From positions 4,324,123-4,388,122 of the forward strand of contig CATQJL010000112.1 of NCBI GenBank assembly GCA_958299035.1: DNA of 64,000 nt, read 5' to 3'. Numbering within the stretch: position 1 is the first letter of the stretch; every line of letters starts with the position of its first letter. The notes beneath the pieces were generated by a model that searched no databases, was not told the origin of the DNA, and saw only the letters and a program-made list of their open reading frames with translations. This document shows positions 22,011 to 33,931 of the stretch, piece by piece. The position numbers and the translations under genes are program-made. Source of the stretch: Cylicocyclus nassatus (taxonomy: Eukaryota; Nematoda; Chromadorea; Rhabditida; Strongylidae).

Positions 22011-22250
22011 GGCATGTCGCATGTTTTTGCGAAGTTAATAGAAATTCCGTTTCCAAACATTGCCGAGACCCTCGTGTGGTCGACCGCTGAGTGTAAATTG
22101 AGGGGAATTGTCGTGCCTCAACAGTGCTCTCATGTTTGTTGCGAAGTTAATGAAGCTTTGTTTGCAAAAAATTTGCCGACACCTCTCCCAGCCCTGAGTG
22201 TACGAGCCTGAAAAGAGTTGTCATGTCTCGATAATGCTCTTCATGTTCGA
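22011..22250 (+). repeat. two tandem ~120-bp units
   Basis: Two diverged direct copies, each with GGCATGTCGCATGTTT / CTCATGTTTGTTGCGAAG, GCGAAGTTAAT(A/G)AA, TGCCGA(G/C)AC and CTGAGTGTA at the same spacing. Flanking 21360-22590 holds no gene I can support. Confidence 0.55.
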
Positions 22251-22600
22251 AAGTATGATAATTGAAAAGCCGTTTGACTGCCTAGTCGTAATTATGAGAG
22301 TTTTATAACCGCAAATAAAACGAACATATTCTTGCGACAACACTGTGTATTTAGATTTTTGCAAAATCCTTAAGGGTTTTCACGAAAAAACCATTTTTCC
22401 GGACTAAAACGGATAATATTTTACAAAGCTTTTTTCTTCTCCCAACTTTCTCTGTTGTAGAGGTGTCTATTTGCGTCAAAAGCTCGCTCATTGTATTATA
22501 CATTAGATATTTGTAAGTTTTGTGGCAACGGCTTATCCGTTGTGCTGATGTATTCACTGCTCTGAATATTGCATTGCCCATTATATAAAGGGTGTATATA

Positions 22601-22817
22601 GATAAGTCGAGTAGATCTTCCGCCTAATTAGTATGTTTGCACAGTTTAAATGCGGTAAAATTTGCACGTGGACAGGTAGCTGCGCCAGCACTGCCGGTAT
22701 TTTGCGCGCGCGATTGGCCCGCGTCACAGTCGAAGCTATTTCCTCACGCGCAAATTTCACCGCATTTCACCTTCTGTGCAAACACACTATATTAATCGGA
22801 AAATCTACTCGACTGTA
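22601..22817. mobile_element. CAGTCGAGTAGAT-family MITE, copy 2
   Basis: Same termini, TTGCACAG arm and GC-rich core (TTGCGCGCGCGATTGG, CGAAGCTATTTCCTCACGCG) as copies at 20764 and 29426. The left end is slightly decayed (AAGTCGAGTAG). Confidence 0.85.
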
Positions 22818-22846
22818 TATGTTTTTTGAATGAGCCGTCAACGTAT

Positions 22847-23843
22847 TATACAACAAGTGGCGATCGGGATCGAAGGCAAGTAGAAGCTTTTCGCCGACCA
22901 AGAAGACAAGAGCTCAACGGACAAGGAAATCTCCACTAACCACTTTTTACAGATGTTTTCCCAAACCCGATTATCCTGACTCGTTACCATCCTACCAAAT
23001 GAGGCTAAAGGCTTTAAGGTTACGTAGCCTAAAATATAGAAGGATATGCAACGACTTGGTTTTTTGTTTCAAAATTCTACGATTGGAAACAAGGCTTAGA
23101 CCCAGTAATTACTGGATCTTCAGGCCTTGTGGCAATCGAACCGGGGGATTTTCTCTGGGATACCGTAGTTTGGGAAACAACAGTATATCCGTCGCTTTTA
23201 ATTCTTTCGTGTGCCGTACGGCTAGATGGTTGAGTCTTTTACCAAGAGAAGTAACCTCTTGTGCCAATTCTGCCCAATTTCGCAAAAAGTTAGCTTCTAT
23301 CGACGTTTTGCAAGTTCTAAAAATTGATGATGTCTCTTGAATGGCTCATCCTGGGCCAATCAGTTAGTTCTCTACACGTCAACTGGAAATTTACGAACTT
23401 TTGGAACTTTTGGTACACTTTTGCGTTCCTTTTTGAATTGAAGTTTGTTGGATTTCGTGTGATATAAGCAGTCTGCACCTGTTTTGAGTAAAGCGAACTG
23501 CTCTCTTCGCATGGAAAGCCGTTTGAGGAACACGAAAGTTGGCAAGCCCGTCTGTCTTGAGGTCCCCCCTTTCTGCTCGCCCGGGGTCCCTGGCGGATTC
23601 GTCCGCTCTGGGTTAAGTTGGTCAGCCGAGCCCCGGTATTAATTATACTACAAGCCTGCGTCCAGGTAAGGGAACAGGATCTCAACAGAGAACGCACGCC
23701 TTCTGGAAGGAGAACGACATATTCGATCCAGCAAGGGAACAATCGCATTATTATCTTGTACTATGTTTTTTTTTTTTTTTTTTTTGTATTGGTGCACTGC
23801 TGTGTGTATTCTATAAATAAATAAATAAATAAATAAATAACCA
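22847..23843 (+). mobile_element. 5'-truncated non-LTR retrotransposon
   Basis: Contains the RT C-terminus (22930-23340), an untranslated GC-richer 3' region to ~23760, a T-run (23766-23785) and a terminal (AAAT)n array at about 23813-23840. A short tandem-repeat tail instead of poly(A) is typical of CR1-like elements. The left limit is approximate. Confidence 0.65.
22930..23340 (+). pseudogene. C-terminal reverse-transcriptase fragment of a non-LTR retrotransposon
   Basis: The frame reads DYPDSLPSYQMRLKALRLRS, LKYRRICNDLVFCFKIL, then TARWLSLLPREV and FRKKL before TGA. The order 'YP.RL..L.L.SL.YRR...DL....KI', then a basic patch, then 'W..LP..V...S...F...L' is the conserved C-terminus of the CR1/Jockey-type reverse transcriptase polyprotein (family knowledge). 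There is no catalytic FADD box, and upstream sequence does not continue as RT, so this is a 5'-truncated insertion, the usual outcome of target-primed reverse transcription. About 490 bp of 3' UTR and an (AAAT)n tail follow. Confidence 0.7.
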
Positions 23844-24104
23844 AGGACAAGAAACGAAGCTATTTCGGTACTATCAAGATATTGTAAGCGAATAGTGATT
23901 TTAAATGATCTGTTCGAATAGAATCATTTTTTGACACAAAACGGAAGTGACGGTGTGGCATCCGCCATTGTTAGAGTAGATAGAAAAACGTTTTTTCAGT
24001 AGGAACTGCGAAACTAAATGGAGTTCATTATCTTTTGGAGGTGAAGCTTGTACAAATGCCGCAGATTTCAAGTAGCGTTCAAAGAGTCATTAGAGACATT
24101 ATCA

Positions 24105-24588
24105 ATGAATAAAGTGCCGGCTTTGGCGAAATCAGTTTATTCTCAACTCTCAACTCAGACCCATCTCCTGTCTTTTCATCGAAAAAAAAAGGAAGAGCCT
24201 GCCTTCTGTTTTAAAAAATTTGATTTCTTGAAGCAGCAGCTTCACGGAGCAGGTCCGAGATTGCGAGGTAAGTAAATTTTTCAGTTTCACGCTATGCAAG
24301 ATCTGAGATCATTTCTTGACTAAGCGTTAAAATGTTTAGCAGATTGAAGACTTTGTGCGAGTGATACTGAACCCTCTATCGGCAAGGGAATCAGCTGGCA
24401 CAGCGAAACAAACAATCATAATTGCAAAATTTTTGTTGCGAAAAACTGAAAAAGGAATCTTATCGTTTATTAAGATCACAAAATGTAATTCATGTGTGAT
24501 CATTGTTTAACATAACTTATTAACAGCTAATGAGAACGCAAAGAAGGCTTCCAAGCACTCTAGGAAATTGGGGCCGAGGTGGCCCTAA
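24105..24588 (+). CDS. small two-exon candidate protein
   Basis: Candidate only. A T-rich acceptor (TTTTTTCAG) ends at 23999, consistent with spliced-leader addition. Exon 1 24105-24267 ends CGAG|GTAAGT; exon 2 24527-24588 follows TTAACAG and ends in TAA. The phase agrees and gives 74 residues starting MNKVPALAKSVYSQL. The N-terminus is basic and amphipathic, as in mitochondrial presequences; the C-terminus is KASKHSRKLGPRWP. No family recognised. Two short upstream ATG frames are present, which lowers confidence. Confidence 0.35.
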
Positions 24589-24925
24589 TCCTTTCCGTCT
24601 TGCATCTTTTTGCGAGATTCCGAGTACTTCAAGAACGAGTAAAGCTTCAATGAATATGATTATTATCTGAAGCAAAAACAATGGATCTAATTAGAAATAG
24701 CAATTTATTAAGCTTAACTTACAACATGGAGCAAAGCGACTCTCATTGTGAACAAATACCAATGGGATTGCATTACGAGGCTGTGCAGCTTTAGCGGAAA
24801 ATATTCGCTAAAATTAGTACTGTTTTCGAAACTAGTGCAGATGATTAGTACTGCTGACAAATGTTGAAAGGACACTCCACACATACCATTGTAGTGAGAA
24901 TTTTAAAAGTGATTGCATCGGCGAA

Positions 24926-25162
24926 GGGCCGGGCATACATCACGCGATTTCGTCACCTAGCGATTCCCCCAACAAGACAACTGTTACGAGTCCATCACAT
25001 GCTGAGCATTTTGCATTTCGGTTGTGATAGTTTTCGGATGCCACTAACTGAGTTTAACTACCACAACCGAAATGCGAGATGATCGGTATGCAGTAGACTT
25101 GTGACAGTTGTCCTGTTGACAGAATCGCGAGGTGATGAAATCGCGCAGTGTACGCCCGGCCT
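24926..25162. repeat. 237-bp inverted repeat
   Basis: GCCGGGC-TACAT-ACGCGATTTC at the left pairs with the inverted tract before 25162. The centre pairs CATTTCGGTTGTG with CACAACCGAAATG. Likely a MITE; no other copy seen here. 25560-26500 holds nothing I can support. Confidence 0.6.
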
Positions 25163-26532
25163 TTGACACTCTTTCTTTGGGAGTTCTGGAATAGCAATAA
25201 TCAAAGATGAAGCGATTATATTGATTTTTCAAAATAACAAACAATGATGAACGATTAATTTTTGTCGGTACAGTATGTAGTCCCAAGAATGTCAGCATTG
25301 CAAAAAAAAGGAAAGCAACTGTATCATTTATTTGCCCGAGAATGGCAAAATATGTATCTCTTAACACAATTGGAGAAAGGATAAAAAATAGGCAATCTGA
25401 TGCTATGGAAAAAAACAAGATTACTCAACCTAGTATATTAACCACACACTACAAGACTCAATTTCTGAATTTTCGGGAATTTTTACGAATTACTTTCTTC
25501 AAAATTCAGTTTGCGCAATTGAAGAGCTCAAGGGCCTGTACTGCTTTTTAATAGCGCTGGTGCTCCTGAAAATTTATAGAAAATCCGGAAAGAAAAGAAG
25601 AATAGAAGATTAATAGACGAAGAAAAATGCAGGGTAATGTCCCGTTAAAGATGTCCTCAAAATTACTGTGATCTACGTGCAAAGGTAAAAATGATGGCGA
25701 TGTATAGCTATTGTCAACTCCTCATCTATGCCATATTTGAAACTTTGCCGAAGTTTCTAGAGTTTTCCCGTAAAGAGCCAAGAACTTGTAGCAAGGCCTA
25801 TGTCACAACCTGATATTAATGCCAGTGTATCGAACGTGCATTTTTTCATTATCATTAGAAAAAAATATATGATGCACTAAGCCCGGCAGGTCTTTTTCGC
25901 TGAATGCACTATTCGACGAAAACTCAGGATATTGTTCGATTAGAAAAAAAATTTTTTTGCTTTATCTAGATGTGTTCTGCTAATTTCGTTTTCGATTATG
26001 ATAGCATTCGATGTGGTTGTTTACGACAGGACTTTAGCTGTTACAAAAACAACAAATTGAAGCAAAATTTCGGTTGTGAATGAACCATTCACCTTTTAAC
26101 GATAACGCAGAGATATTTTTTGCCATTCCTAAACACACAATAGCTTCAACTCGTTGACTAATTCGAATGTGTCTTTAGTTCGCACTAACAATCTTTAGCA
26201 AATGATAAACTCGCTAATGAATCTTTTATTTGTGTAACAACTCCAAATGGAGAGGTTTAATGTTATTTTTGGTTTTTAGAACCATTAAGAAACCATGAAA
26301 TTTGAATCCGCCCCATTTTGAACTTTCCACGATTGTCTTGCCGCTAAAGTGAAAAATTAATAGATTCAGCTCATACATACAACGAATTTCTTGTTGCTTG
26401 AGTCCCCGTTTTTAATTCAAATTTTTCTTCAAAGAGTCGTTTGGAAAAAAACAAAAATTTCAAGCAGATAATCGTTTCCATGGATGAACTAATTCGTAGA
26501 AACTAAATGGCTTCCTTGAAAGCCAAGAGCAG

Positions 26533-27044
26533 ATGGGAGAGACAGAACTTAAAAATTTGGGCAAATGTGTCGAAACCTATGAAGGGGATAACGTGATGGA
26601 TTGCAGTTTCTATAGAAACTTTATTCGCCTTCGAAGCATGGAAGAGCTCAGTTCCAGTCCAAACAGTCGCCGCACAAGGTTGCTGGAAGGTAAGTTCATA
26701 CATAAATTCTAACAACGAAAATTTATAATGAGAGAAAATCTCTTGTGAGAAGCCGCTAGGTCTCACTACTTCTTTACAAAGTGAAAAATTTAACAGACCA
26801 AGGTTCGGATAGATTCAATGCAAATATTTAGCGAACAAATCGAAAAGTCTCCGAATCTTGCATAATCTAGTGCATCAATCAAAGAATGTGAAACTCCCTG
26901 GATTCAGCACAGTGAAGTAAATCAGAAGTCATAGGAAACGTTGATGAGTAGTAACTGATTGAAAATAATAAAAACCCTTGAGACAATATTTTAGAGTTCC
27001 TAGAAAAAGAAGATGGCGTCGCAATTTTTCAAAAAGGTGTTTGA
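26533..27044 (+). CDS. small two-exon candidate protein
   Basis: Candidate only. Exon 1 26533-26689 (ATG after GAGCAG, donor GAAG|GTAAGT) and exon 2 26995-27044 (after ATTTTAG) join in phase. They give 68 residues from MGETELKNLGKCVETYEGDN to a C-terminus LLEEFLEKEDGVAIFQKGV. The composition (acidic and basic side chains, few hydrophobic runs) looks like a real cytosolic protein. Exons upstream are possible because the frame stays open to 26497. No family recognised. Confidence 0.35.
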
Positions 27045-28517
27045 ATGTAGCGTCTGAGTTTATATACTGTGAACTGCACATAAGAAGACAGAGGTTTATC
27101 TGTGAAAGGAAAGTATTGGGTCGGAAAGAAAAGAATTTGGTCGCAGCAAGAAAAATCCCGAGGACTTGTGTTAAGTATCATTCGATAGAGCAAAGCAAGG
27201 TCTACAAGATGGCTTAACTTTGCACCACGTTATATCCACTTGAAACTTGAGGAAGGAATCCAAAATGTTTCAAGACGAGAAATCAAGAAAAGTGTCTCCG
27301 TCCAAATAATCTCTACGGACTCCAGTTGCTAGGGACTTACACCCTTCATCAAGCATCCGTATGCGCGATTGCTGTAATTTTTCCTTAAATAGAGCTGAAA
27401 AATTAAAACTTTTCACACTTTTGCCAAAGTGATGCTAAGCTGTCCCCCTTTAGGTGGTTCTATACTATTTGGCTTGGAAAGTATATTAATAGAATTTTAG
27501 CCTTCTAGAAGAGTTAGTTCTCGAGAAATATTGTATTTTTGAAAAGCAGGAAAAAAAAATTAAATACGATGTTTCTTGAAAACAGCTGTTATAGAAGGCA
27601 GAAAATCTACTGTTGTATTTCCCAAACTAAACAGCATGGAACTAAGCACGCGAGTGCAGCCCAGCATCACTTCGGTAGAAATATGGAGATTCTCGGTTTT
27701 TCAATGTCTAGCCAAGGAAAAATGCAGCAACCACGCATATGAATGCTTCATGAAGGTCCATAAAAATCTTTAAACGGGGAATTTCACGATTTTTTTTTGA
27801 TTTTTCGGTCGGTTGAAATTTTTTACATTCCATTCTCCAGTTCACGTGGACTTTACTTGGTGCAAAAACAGTAAGCCGTTTTGTATTGCTTGCTTTGCTC
27901 TATCGAATGATAACTAATCATGTCTTTAGGGTTTGCCTTGTTACGATGGCAAGAGAAAAAAATAAAAAGCGACATTCTTTTTCTTCCAACCTATTATTAG
28001 CTAGTATCGAGAAGCGCAGAGCAAAAAACCCACTGAATTTCAACAAGCGCTCGTATATAGGACTCGGAAACTTTTGCGAAATTTTCTCAAGTTATGCACA
28101 GTGGAATCCCTTACATTTCGTACACAATGTTCCCCAAAATTTTTAGTTAAAGCACTTGAATGAAGGTCTTGTACCTACAACGACCCGCGAAAGTGCAGAA
28201 ACTACAGGATTATTTTACATTGCAGGCCTAAGGATCAAATAAGCGTTTGAACCTTACAATTAGAAGTTTACAGATATACGTGTATTGCAGTTTTTGAGTA
28301 ATTTTCTATCAGAGTAGTTTAGCAGTCTGGCAGCAGAAGGGTTCCGAGATTATCAACATAAACTTGGAAGTTATTTAAAGAAGTTTATACACATACCGAA
28401 AAAAATTTTGAAAATTATGTATTTAGTTTATTAACCATTCGAATTAGTAGATCTGGTCGAAAACAAGCGTTTAGAAGGCATTTTTACCCCTTATGCTTAC
28501 ATTTCAGATCTGCCAAA

Positions 28518-30359
28518 ATGTCCTTCAAACTCATTTTTGCGCTGTATCTGCTCATTCAGCAGGTAAGATGAGACTATGCCCGACAATCACATGTAGCTAA
28601 TCGCAAATCAACCCTGCCATATTTGAACAACTTGAACAAAAACTAGATACGTACATGATTTGGCAGATCCATGCAGTTCGTGACGTCACTTTCATGCAAG
28701 TCACCGGCATATTCAAGGCAAGAATGCTATACCAGAAAACCATCAACGACGAAGTGTTATGCCTGAATATTTGCTACGATCAGAAACAGTGCAGATTTGT
28801 TCATTATTCTGAGGTGCTGTTATTTATTGGAATAAGTATATACTATTCTTATTGTTGGTTTCATTGTGCAGGACAACTGCACACTTTACCAATTTGGAAA
28901 AATTCCCTACTTGCCTTGCGAAGTTACATGGAAACTCGACCGAACGCCTGCGACCAGCCCGTTCTGCACGAGCGAAATCCCCATCCGACGAACTGTGCAG
29001 TTCGAGCCCATTGGGGTGCAGCCTAATGAAAATGTGATATGCAGTGGACTTCCATCTGAAGTGACCACTATTCACATGTACCGAACAGAGACGAACATTT
29101 TGCTCTACAGCACTTCCGATTTAATTGGAAACGTCACTGAAGTACAAAGGTACGTCAAGTCATTTCATATGATCATGTGTGTAGTGCACACACCATCCAT
29201 CTTTGGCGTCCTCATCCTGGATTTGCAATTCCAGAAACGCAAGAGACTGGCGGATGTTATTGTTCATATTCATCAAAGGTGATTAGTACCTAAAAGGAAA
29301 GAAAACATTAAGAACGCATTGGAACATCTAGATAAAGGCTTCTATCCTCCAAACCTCCAGGACGGAACGCCAAAGGTGGACAGCGTGTGCAATAACACAC
29401 ATGATCATAAGAAACGATTCCACTGTACAGTCGAGTAGATTTTCCGCTTAATATAGTATGCTTGCACAGAAGGTGAAATGCGTGAAATTTGCGCGTGATT
29501 AGATAGCCACGCTAGCATTGCCGGCATTTGGCGCGCGCAGTTGGACCGTCACAGTCGAAGCTATTTGTTGACGCGCAAATTTTACCGCATTTCACCTTCT
29601 GTGCAAGCACACCATATTAAGCGGAAAATCTACTCGACTGTATAGCGATTCGTTGACCGCACGGACTGGACGCCACTGCGGAGCATGCACCGCGGTAGAA
29701 GCTTGCTCCAGTACAAATTCGACATTGTACGAGTCGTGCTCTCGCAACAATTCAGCCGCGCCACGCATGGACCGCACGGTTCAAGCAGGTGCGGTCAACG
29801 AATCGACGACACAGTAAAGATCTTGAAGACAACACTGCTAGTCAGTGGTTACCGCCATAAAATAGTACTTGGTGATTCAGACTGTTCTTCGCAAAAAGTC
29901 CACAGTCACACTGCGTTTCTGTTCCTGTCTTTACCGGCGCCAGTGAGTTTTTAAACAAGTTATCGAAAGTTATATGAAATCTCCCTCTTTCCTTACATCT
30001 GTTGGTAACAAAAACGCATTTGTTCTTGCGAGGTTTATTTTTTTAAGCATCCAAAAGCTTTTCGTTTTGAACGGCACAAACAGAGTGATAATTTAGGTGC
30101 TAGCAGACTGTATTTCGGAGATGTCTACAATACCAGCGGTTACTATTTCCTGCATGCGTACGCCTTTACTGGAAAGTGCTCTTGTGAAAATGGAGCTTGC
30201 TGCGGCAGCATTGCGATTAACGAATACCACTGTACTGACAAATATAGTCTTGGCTATGTTCATACCAGCGAAACATATCACATGAGATTCCTAACGAAGC
30301 AAAATGAGCAGCAGTTCTACATTGCTGGAGAAGAATGGCTCGTTCCCTTGTTATATTGA
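28518..30359 (+). CDS. secreted cysteine-containing protein, 258 aa, five exons
   Basis: Not a family I can name. Exons 28518-28562, 28667-28813, 28872-29149, 29235-29278 and 30097-30359 join with agreeing phases at all four junctions. Their total length is 777 nt with the stop TGA. A TTTCAG acceptor ends at 28507, 10 bases before the ATG, as expected for a spliced-leader site, which supports this start. Residues 1-15 (MSFKLIFALYLLIQQ) are a clear signal peptide core. The mature part has about a dozen Cys, including the cluster CSCENGACC and the peptide YFLHAYAFTGK near the C-terminus. No membrane segment follows, so export is likely. Intron 4 (818 bp) carries two MITEs. The exon 2 donor (GAG|GTGCTG) is weak. 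An AATAAA follows at 30487. Confidence 0.7.
29426..29642. mobile_element. CAGTCGAGTAGAT-family MITE, copy 3
   Basis: Same terminal, TTGCACAGAAGGTGAAATGC and GC-core sequences as the copies at 20764 and 22601. It lies in intron 4 of the secreted-protein gene. Both ends are intact and TA-flanked. Confidence 0.85.
29645..29806. repeat. short inverted-repeat element next to MITE copy 3
   Basis: GATTCGTTGACCGCAC at the left pairs with GTGCGGTCAACGAATC at the right; the interior is GC-rich. It abuts the preceding MITE. Confidence 0.6.
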
Positions 30360-30486
30360 CATCCACTTGCAAGACGTCTTCGTGTTCCTCATTCCTATTC
30401 TAGTTAGTTGTATGCTGTAGTCATCAAAAGTATATCGCATATGTCTCCATGCAGCTTTGTACTAGCACTGTAGTTCGGTCTCACGC

Positions 30487-30492
30487 AATAAA
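30487..30492 (+). terminator. AATAAA polyadenylation signal of the secreted-protein gene
   Basis: Canonical AATAAA about 130 bases after the TGA at 30357-30359, in T/A-rich sequence. It is the nearest canonical signal downstream. Confidence 0.5.
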
Positions 30493-30877
30493 GTTAGATT
30501 AGGATGCCGATCATTACAAAAGCATGAAATTTATCAGCTCACTGTAAAGAAGGGGCACGTATAGTTCTGTAAAAAAAAGAAATGTCTAAAAAGGTCTTGA
30601 AATTCACAAACGTTGGAAACCTTCACTCACTGTAATCTTCTGTCACATCATGAATGTTTCTCTCCAACTTATCAGCAATTGATTAGCAATTATAAACATA
30701 CTCCATTCATGTTGCAATCATTTGCGCAAGGAAAGAAGTAATCAAAGTTATTTTAGTCCAGTCACCTGTCTATAAAATATTATACAACGATTTTAAGTGC
30801 AAAAGTCTGCATAAGTTGTTCTGGATTCTGGTCCATAAGTATACTGCGCGATCTGATGAAATCAGCGGCAACAAAAC

Positions 30878-31970
30878 ATGCCTTCCGTGCAAGTAAAGGA
30901 TCCATTAGTATGTAAAAGTAAGGTGGAGGTAAGTGTGGTGCTTTTGAAGCAATGGCTAGGGAAAAGTGCTGCAGGGTTTTCACGCTCACGTGGCCGTCTG
31001 GATCCGCTGAGTTCGGGACTATGCTTGAGAAGTTGAAAAAAGTGCTATTTTAGCGTTTTCCTGCCTTCATGGTTGCTGAGGGGGCTGGTCGAGCAATTCG
31101 CAAGAAACTGTAGCTCCACCCATTTCGGCGGCAAATGACTGATTCGCGTAAAATGCCACGAAAAGCACTTTTTTGACTCTCCAAGCTCTGGACTCAGCGC
31201 GTCCAGAAGGCCAAGGAGAAAATGAAAAGCTCGCGACTGCAATTTTCCCGAACCACTGCCTTCAAAGGCACTGTCTGGGCAAGAAGTCCGCTTCTGGGAT
31301 TTTGTGCTTACCTGGGCCTATTCGCTATGCTGAATCCGAAAATCAACACTGCAGAGCGCAAAAACGACTCTAACGCAGGAGACCAATATCAGCAAGTGGT
31401 CGGGGAATTCCTCTCTATGAAGTCACTCTCCCAGCATCAAGAGCGATTTCTTGGATTCCGCTAGTCGCCCTATCATGGCCCACGCGGCCATGTGCGAATG
31501 CGTGACTTGAAGTCGGAACCGAGAAGATCGCTCCGGAAGCTGGGAGAGTGACTTTACTGTCTGGAACTCCGCGCCCACTTGCTGAGTTCCTCTTGCGTTA
31601 GAGCCTTTTTTGCCTTTTCGCGCTCTCAAGTGTGGAATTTCGGATTCAGCATAGCGAATAGGCCCGGATAAGCACAAAATCTCAAAATCGTATTCTTGCC
31701 AGGACACTGCCTTTAACAGTGAGTAGCATTGAGGGAAGCTATCGCAGTCATTCAAGGGCGGTGCAGAGTAACCATCAACCTAGTAATCCACCTCTAAATA
31801 CATCTGTGAAATCTGAGGAAAACACTCTTTTTTCCACAGATGTACACTATGAGAATACGGTAGCAAAGGATGAAGAGGATGTTGCCCTGATGAGGTATGC
31901 TTTATAAGATCAACTCTCCGGGCTTATCTATACGATTCATCTGATTGAACACAGCCTCTCGGACAACTAA
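30878..31970 (+). CDS. small three-exon candidate protein
   Basis: Candidate. Exon 1 30878-30928 (ATG, then PSVQVKDPLVCKSKVE, donor GGAG|GTAAGT), exon 2 31734-31894 (frame with SVKSEENTLFSTDVHY and VAKDEEDVALM, donor GAG|GTATGC) and exon 3 31955-31970 (LSDN then TAA) join in phase for 75 residues. Exon 2 reads as hydrophilic, acidic protein. Its acceptor is uncertain: a better-looking TTTAACAG at 31719 would put a stop in frame with exon 1, and a downstream GTGCAG is also possible. The 805-bp intron contains two inverted-repeat elements. No family recognised. Confidence 0.3.
31025..31183. repeat. inverted repeat
   Basis: GAGAAGTTGAAAAAAGTGCT on the left pairs with AAGCACTTTTTTGACTCTC on the right; the arms also share AGCGTTTT/AAAATGCC tracts. 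Confidence 0.5.
31260..31719. mobile_element. 460-bp palindromic element
   Basis: The arms of ~200 bp share AAGGCA(C/G)TGTC, GATTTTGTGCTTA, GCCTATTCGCTATGCTGAAT and GTCACTCTCCCAGC in inverted order; the turn is at CATGGCCCACGCGGCCATG (31472-31490). Its right end coincides with the TTTAACAG acceptor-like site before a candidate exon. Confidence 0.75.
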
Positions 31971-32298
31971 CTTCAAGATTTCGCCGATTCTTTGCTGTAG
32001 AACAGTGTATTCTAGCTCTACCCCAGACGACAGAGGGATAGATAGAGTCCTCCTGAAGTAAACTTAGCAGAATGAAAGAAATAGCATTAATCACTAGAAT
32101 AGAAATGTGCTAGTTCTTGTCATTTAAGTTCACTAGTTTTAAACAAACGGCAATTCCAACGCTTCCAAAGGAGATATTCCAACCTCCACGGCTAAAAACA
32201 AGCATTTAATATCGAACCCGCTTCCGCTCTACTCTAGTTTTCTGTGCATCGAGCGAGTCGCTATCGCAAATTCACAAATTGTCAAAATGGTTTGGATT

Positions 32299-32786
32299 TT
32301 ATGAAAAACAGGATGCTGCGTAATCTATGAGAGAAGCCAGTACCCCTTCGTCCTGCTTGCAGATGTTGTCGTCCACGAGTTTTTCATTTTTGTAAATGGT
32401 TTCACTGTGCTCATAGCGACTTAGCTTATTAGGGAATAAGATGTAGTGTTCGGAATACTTTTAAAAATTACCTTCTTAGCCATCTCTTGATGTAGATGCG
32501 ATGTGAGAGCAAGGAGTCTGGGATGCAGCTGGAAAATAAAAGTAGAGCAAAGAAGATAGAAGTAATGTAAGCAAATTTTTTTAGTTTTACGCCATCACTC
32601 TCTTCAAGGTCCTGCAAAAGAAACATAATCAGAAAATCAAACGAAAAGTAAAGAAAATGGAAAAAAATTGAACAATACAAGACAGAAAAGTTAGTCATGT
32701 GCCACAAGTAAGATTTACATGCGTTTGTTGTTACTTAATTAATGATTATTACTTTACCAAGCATTTTGTGCTTTTAATATTGTCAT
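32299..32786 (-). CDS. small four-exon candidate protein, 70 aa
   Basis: Minus strand, exons 32758-32786, 32591-32611, 32472-32528 and 32299-32404. Each acceptor is canonical (TTTTGCAG, TTTTCCAG, GCACAG), each intron is T-rich, and all three junctions agree in phase. The product starts MTILKAQNAWTLKRVMA, continues IPDSLLSHRIYIKRWLRS and ends DEGVLASLIDYAASCFS. An ACAG acceptor sits 3 bases before the ATG, as in trans-spliced messages. I do not recognise it. Exons of 21 and 29 nt are very short, so a longer or different model is possible. An alternative unspliced reading would give two hydrophobic segments, but those coincide with the T-rich introns. Confidence 0.4.
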
Positions 32787-33808
32787 CTTCTGTAAGCTTC
32801 AGTACAGTAAGACTTACCTAGATACCAGTATCTATTATTTATTAATTATTTATTACCTAATGCACAATAAGTGCGCGCAAGTAAATGGATTAAAATACAA
32901 AGATTAGCGAGTAAAATGAGAGAACAAAGATAAAAGAAAGTTAACACATCTAAAAAAGCTTTAGTCTTTGTAGATATATCCAAATCAAGTTTAGATAACT
33001 TTCTCTTTTATAAATGGATTTCATTGATTGTGAAAATGAGACGAAAATGTTGTCACCACCTCGAAAAACAATACTTTGGAGGCTTGCATGAACTGCTTAC
33101 CATTGAGTGAAAGATAATGCAAATTGAATGATCTTGAGCGCTACTGGGTATGAACATCTAGTACTTAAAGATTCAAGTTTTATTTCTCTACGTAACATTT
33201 TGAAGCAGGTAACCGGGCCAGCGACCAATCTGCGCATGCTGAGGATTATCAGGTTTATGGTTATAATTGTTTCTTTCAATTTTAACCATTATCATGCGCT
33301 AACATAATCGCCATAATATTTGAAGACCCCACAATGTAGCACAGACCAGAACAGTTGAAGAAATGTGTCAAAAAATGCTCTCAAGCATGCTAATCTTTCG
33401 AACAAATATTGTAGTCGCGGCGATTATCTGAAGTATGTACCCAACTGGAAATAACAAGCCGATGACCGTTTGAGATTTCAGCACTAGAGGAGCCTGTTTT
33501 TGCTCCGTCTTAGCTATGGTTGGAAAAAAACGAAACATTTTTTCAGAGAGACAACTGCATTTAATTGACTCTTGCTGAGCAATATTCTTTAGTTAGTAAA
33601 AGAGATTAATTGAGCTCGAACTCTAGCTCATTTGAAGCCTAAGTCAGTATAGATGCTATAAACAAGTTTGTAGACAAGTAGTAGAACTAGAAAGCCCATC
33701 GAAAGAAATTTCTGAGACAGTATGATTATAAGCGCTACTGATGACAGCGTTTACACACTGAACATATATTTGGCTCAGAGGAAGACACATTAACAATGTT
33801 ATTATAAA

Positions 33809-33931
33809 CTAGTGAACCAGTAATTTAAAGGTGCTATTTGGAAGAGCGTTTGCTTCGGGACCCGCCGCGGCTTCCCGCTTTTGGAAATTTTTTGAATTGA
33901 GCTAACGATTTTTTACATATTAGATTTAGGA
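33809..33931 (+). repeat. SINE-like interspersed repeat, copy A
   Basis: About 120 bp with GTGAACCAGTAATTTAAA, then GAGCGTTTGCTTCGGGACCC and TTGAATTGAGCTAACGATT. The same ordered blocks occur at 37419-37535 and 41581-41695. The stretch 32790-33800 otherwise holds nothing I can support. Confidence 0.55.

Noticed and set aside
27946..28146. 66-codon frame starting MAREKNKKRHSFSSNLLLA after a TCTTTAG site
   Set aside because: The ATG and acceptor-like site are suggestive, but the second half has no protein-like pattern and there is no other support.
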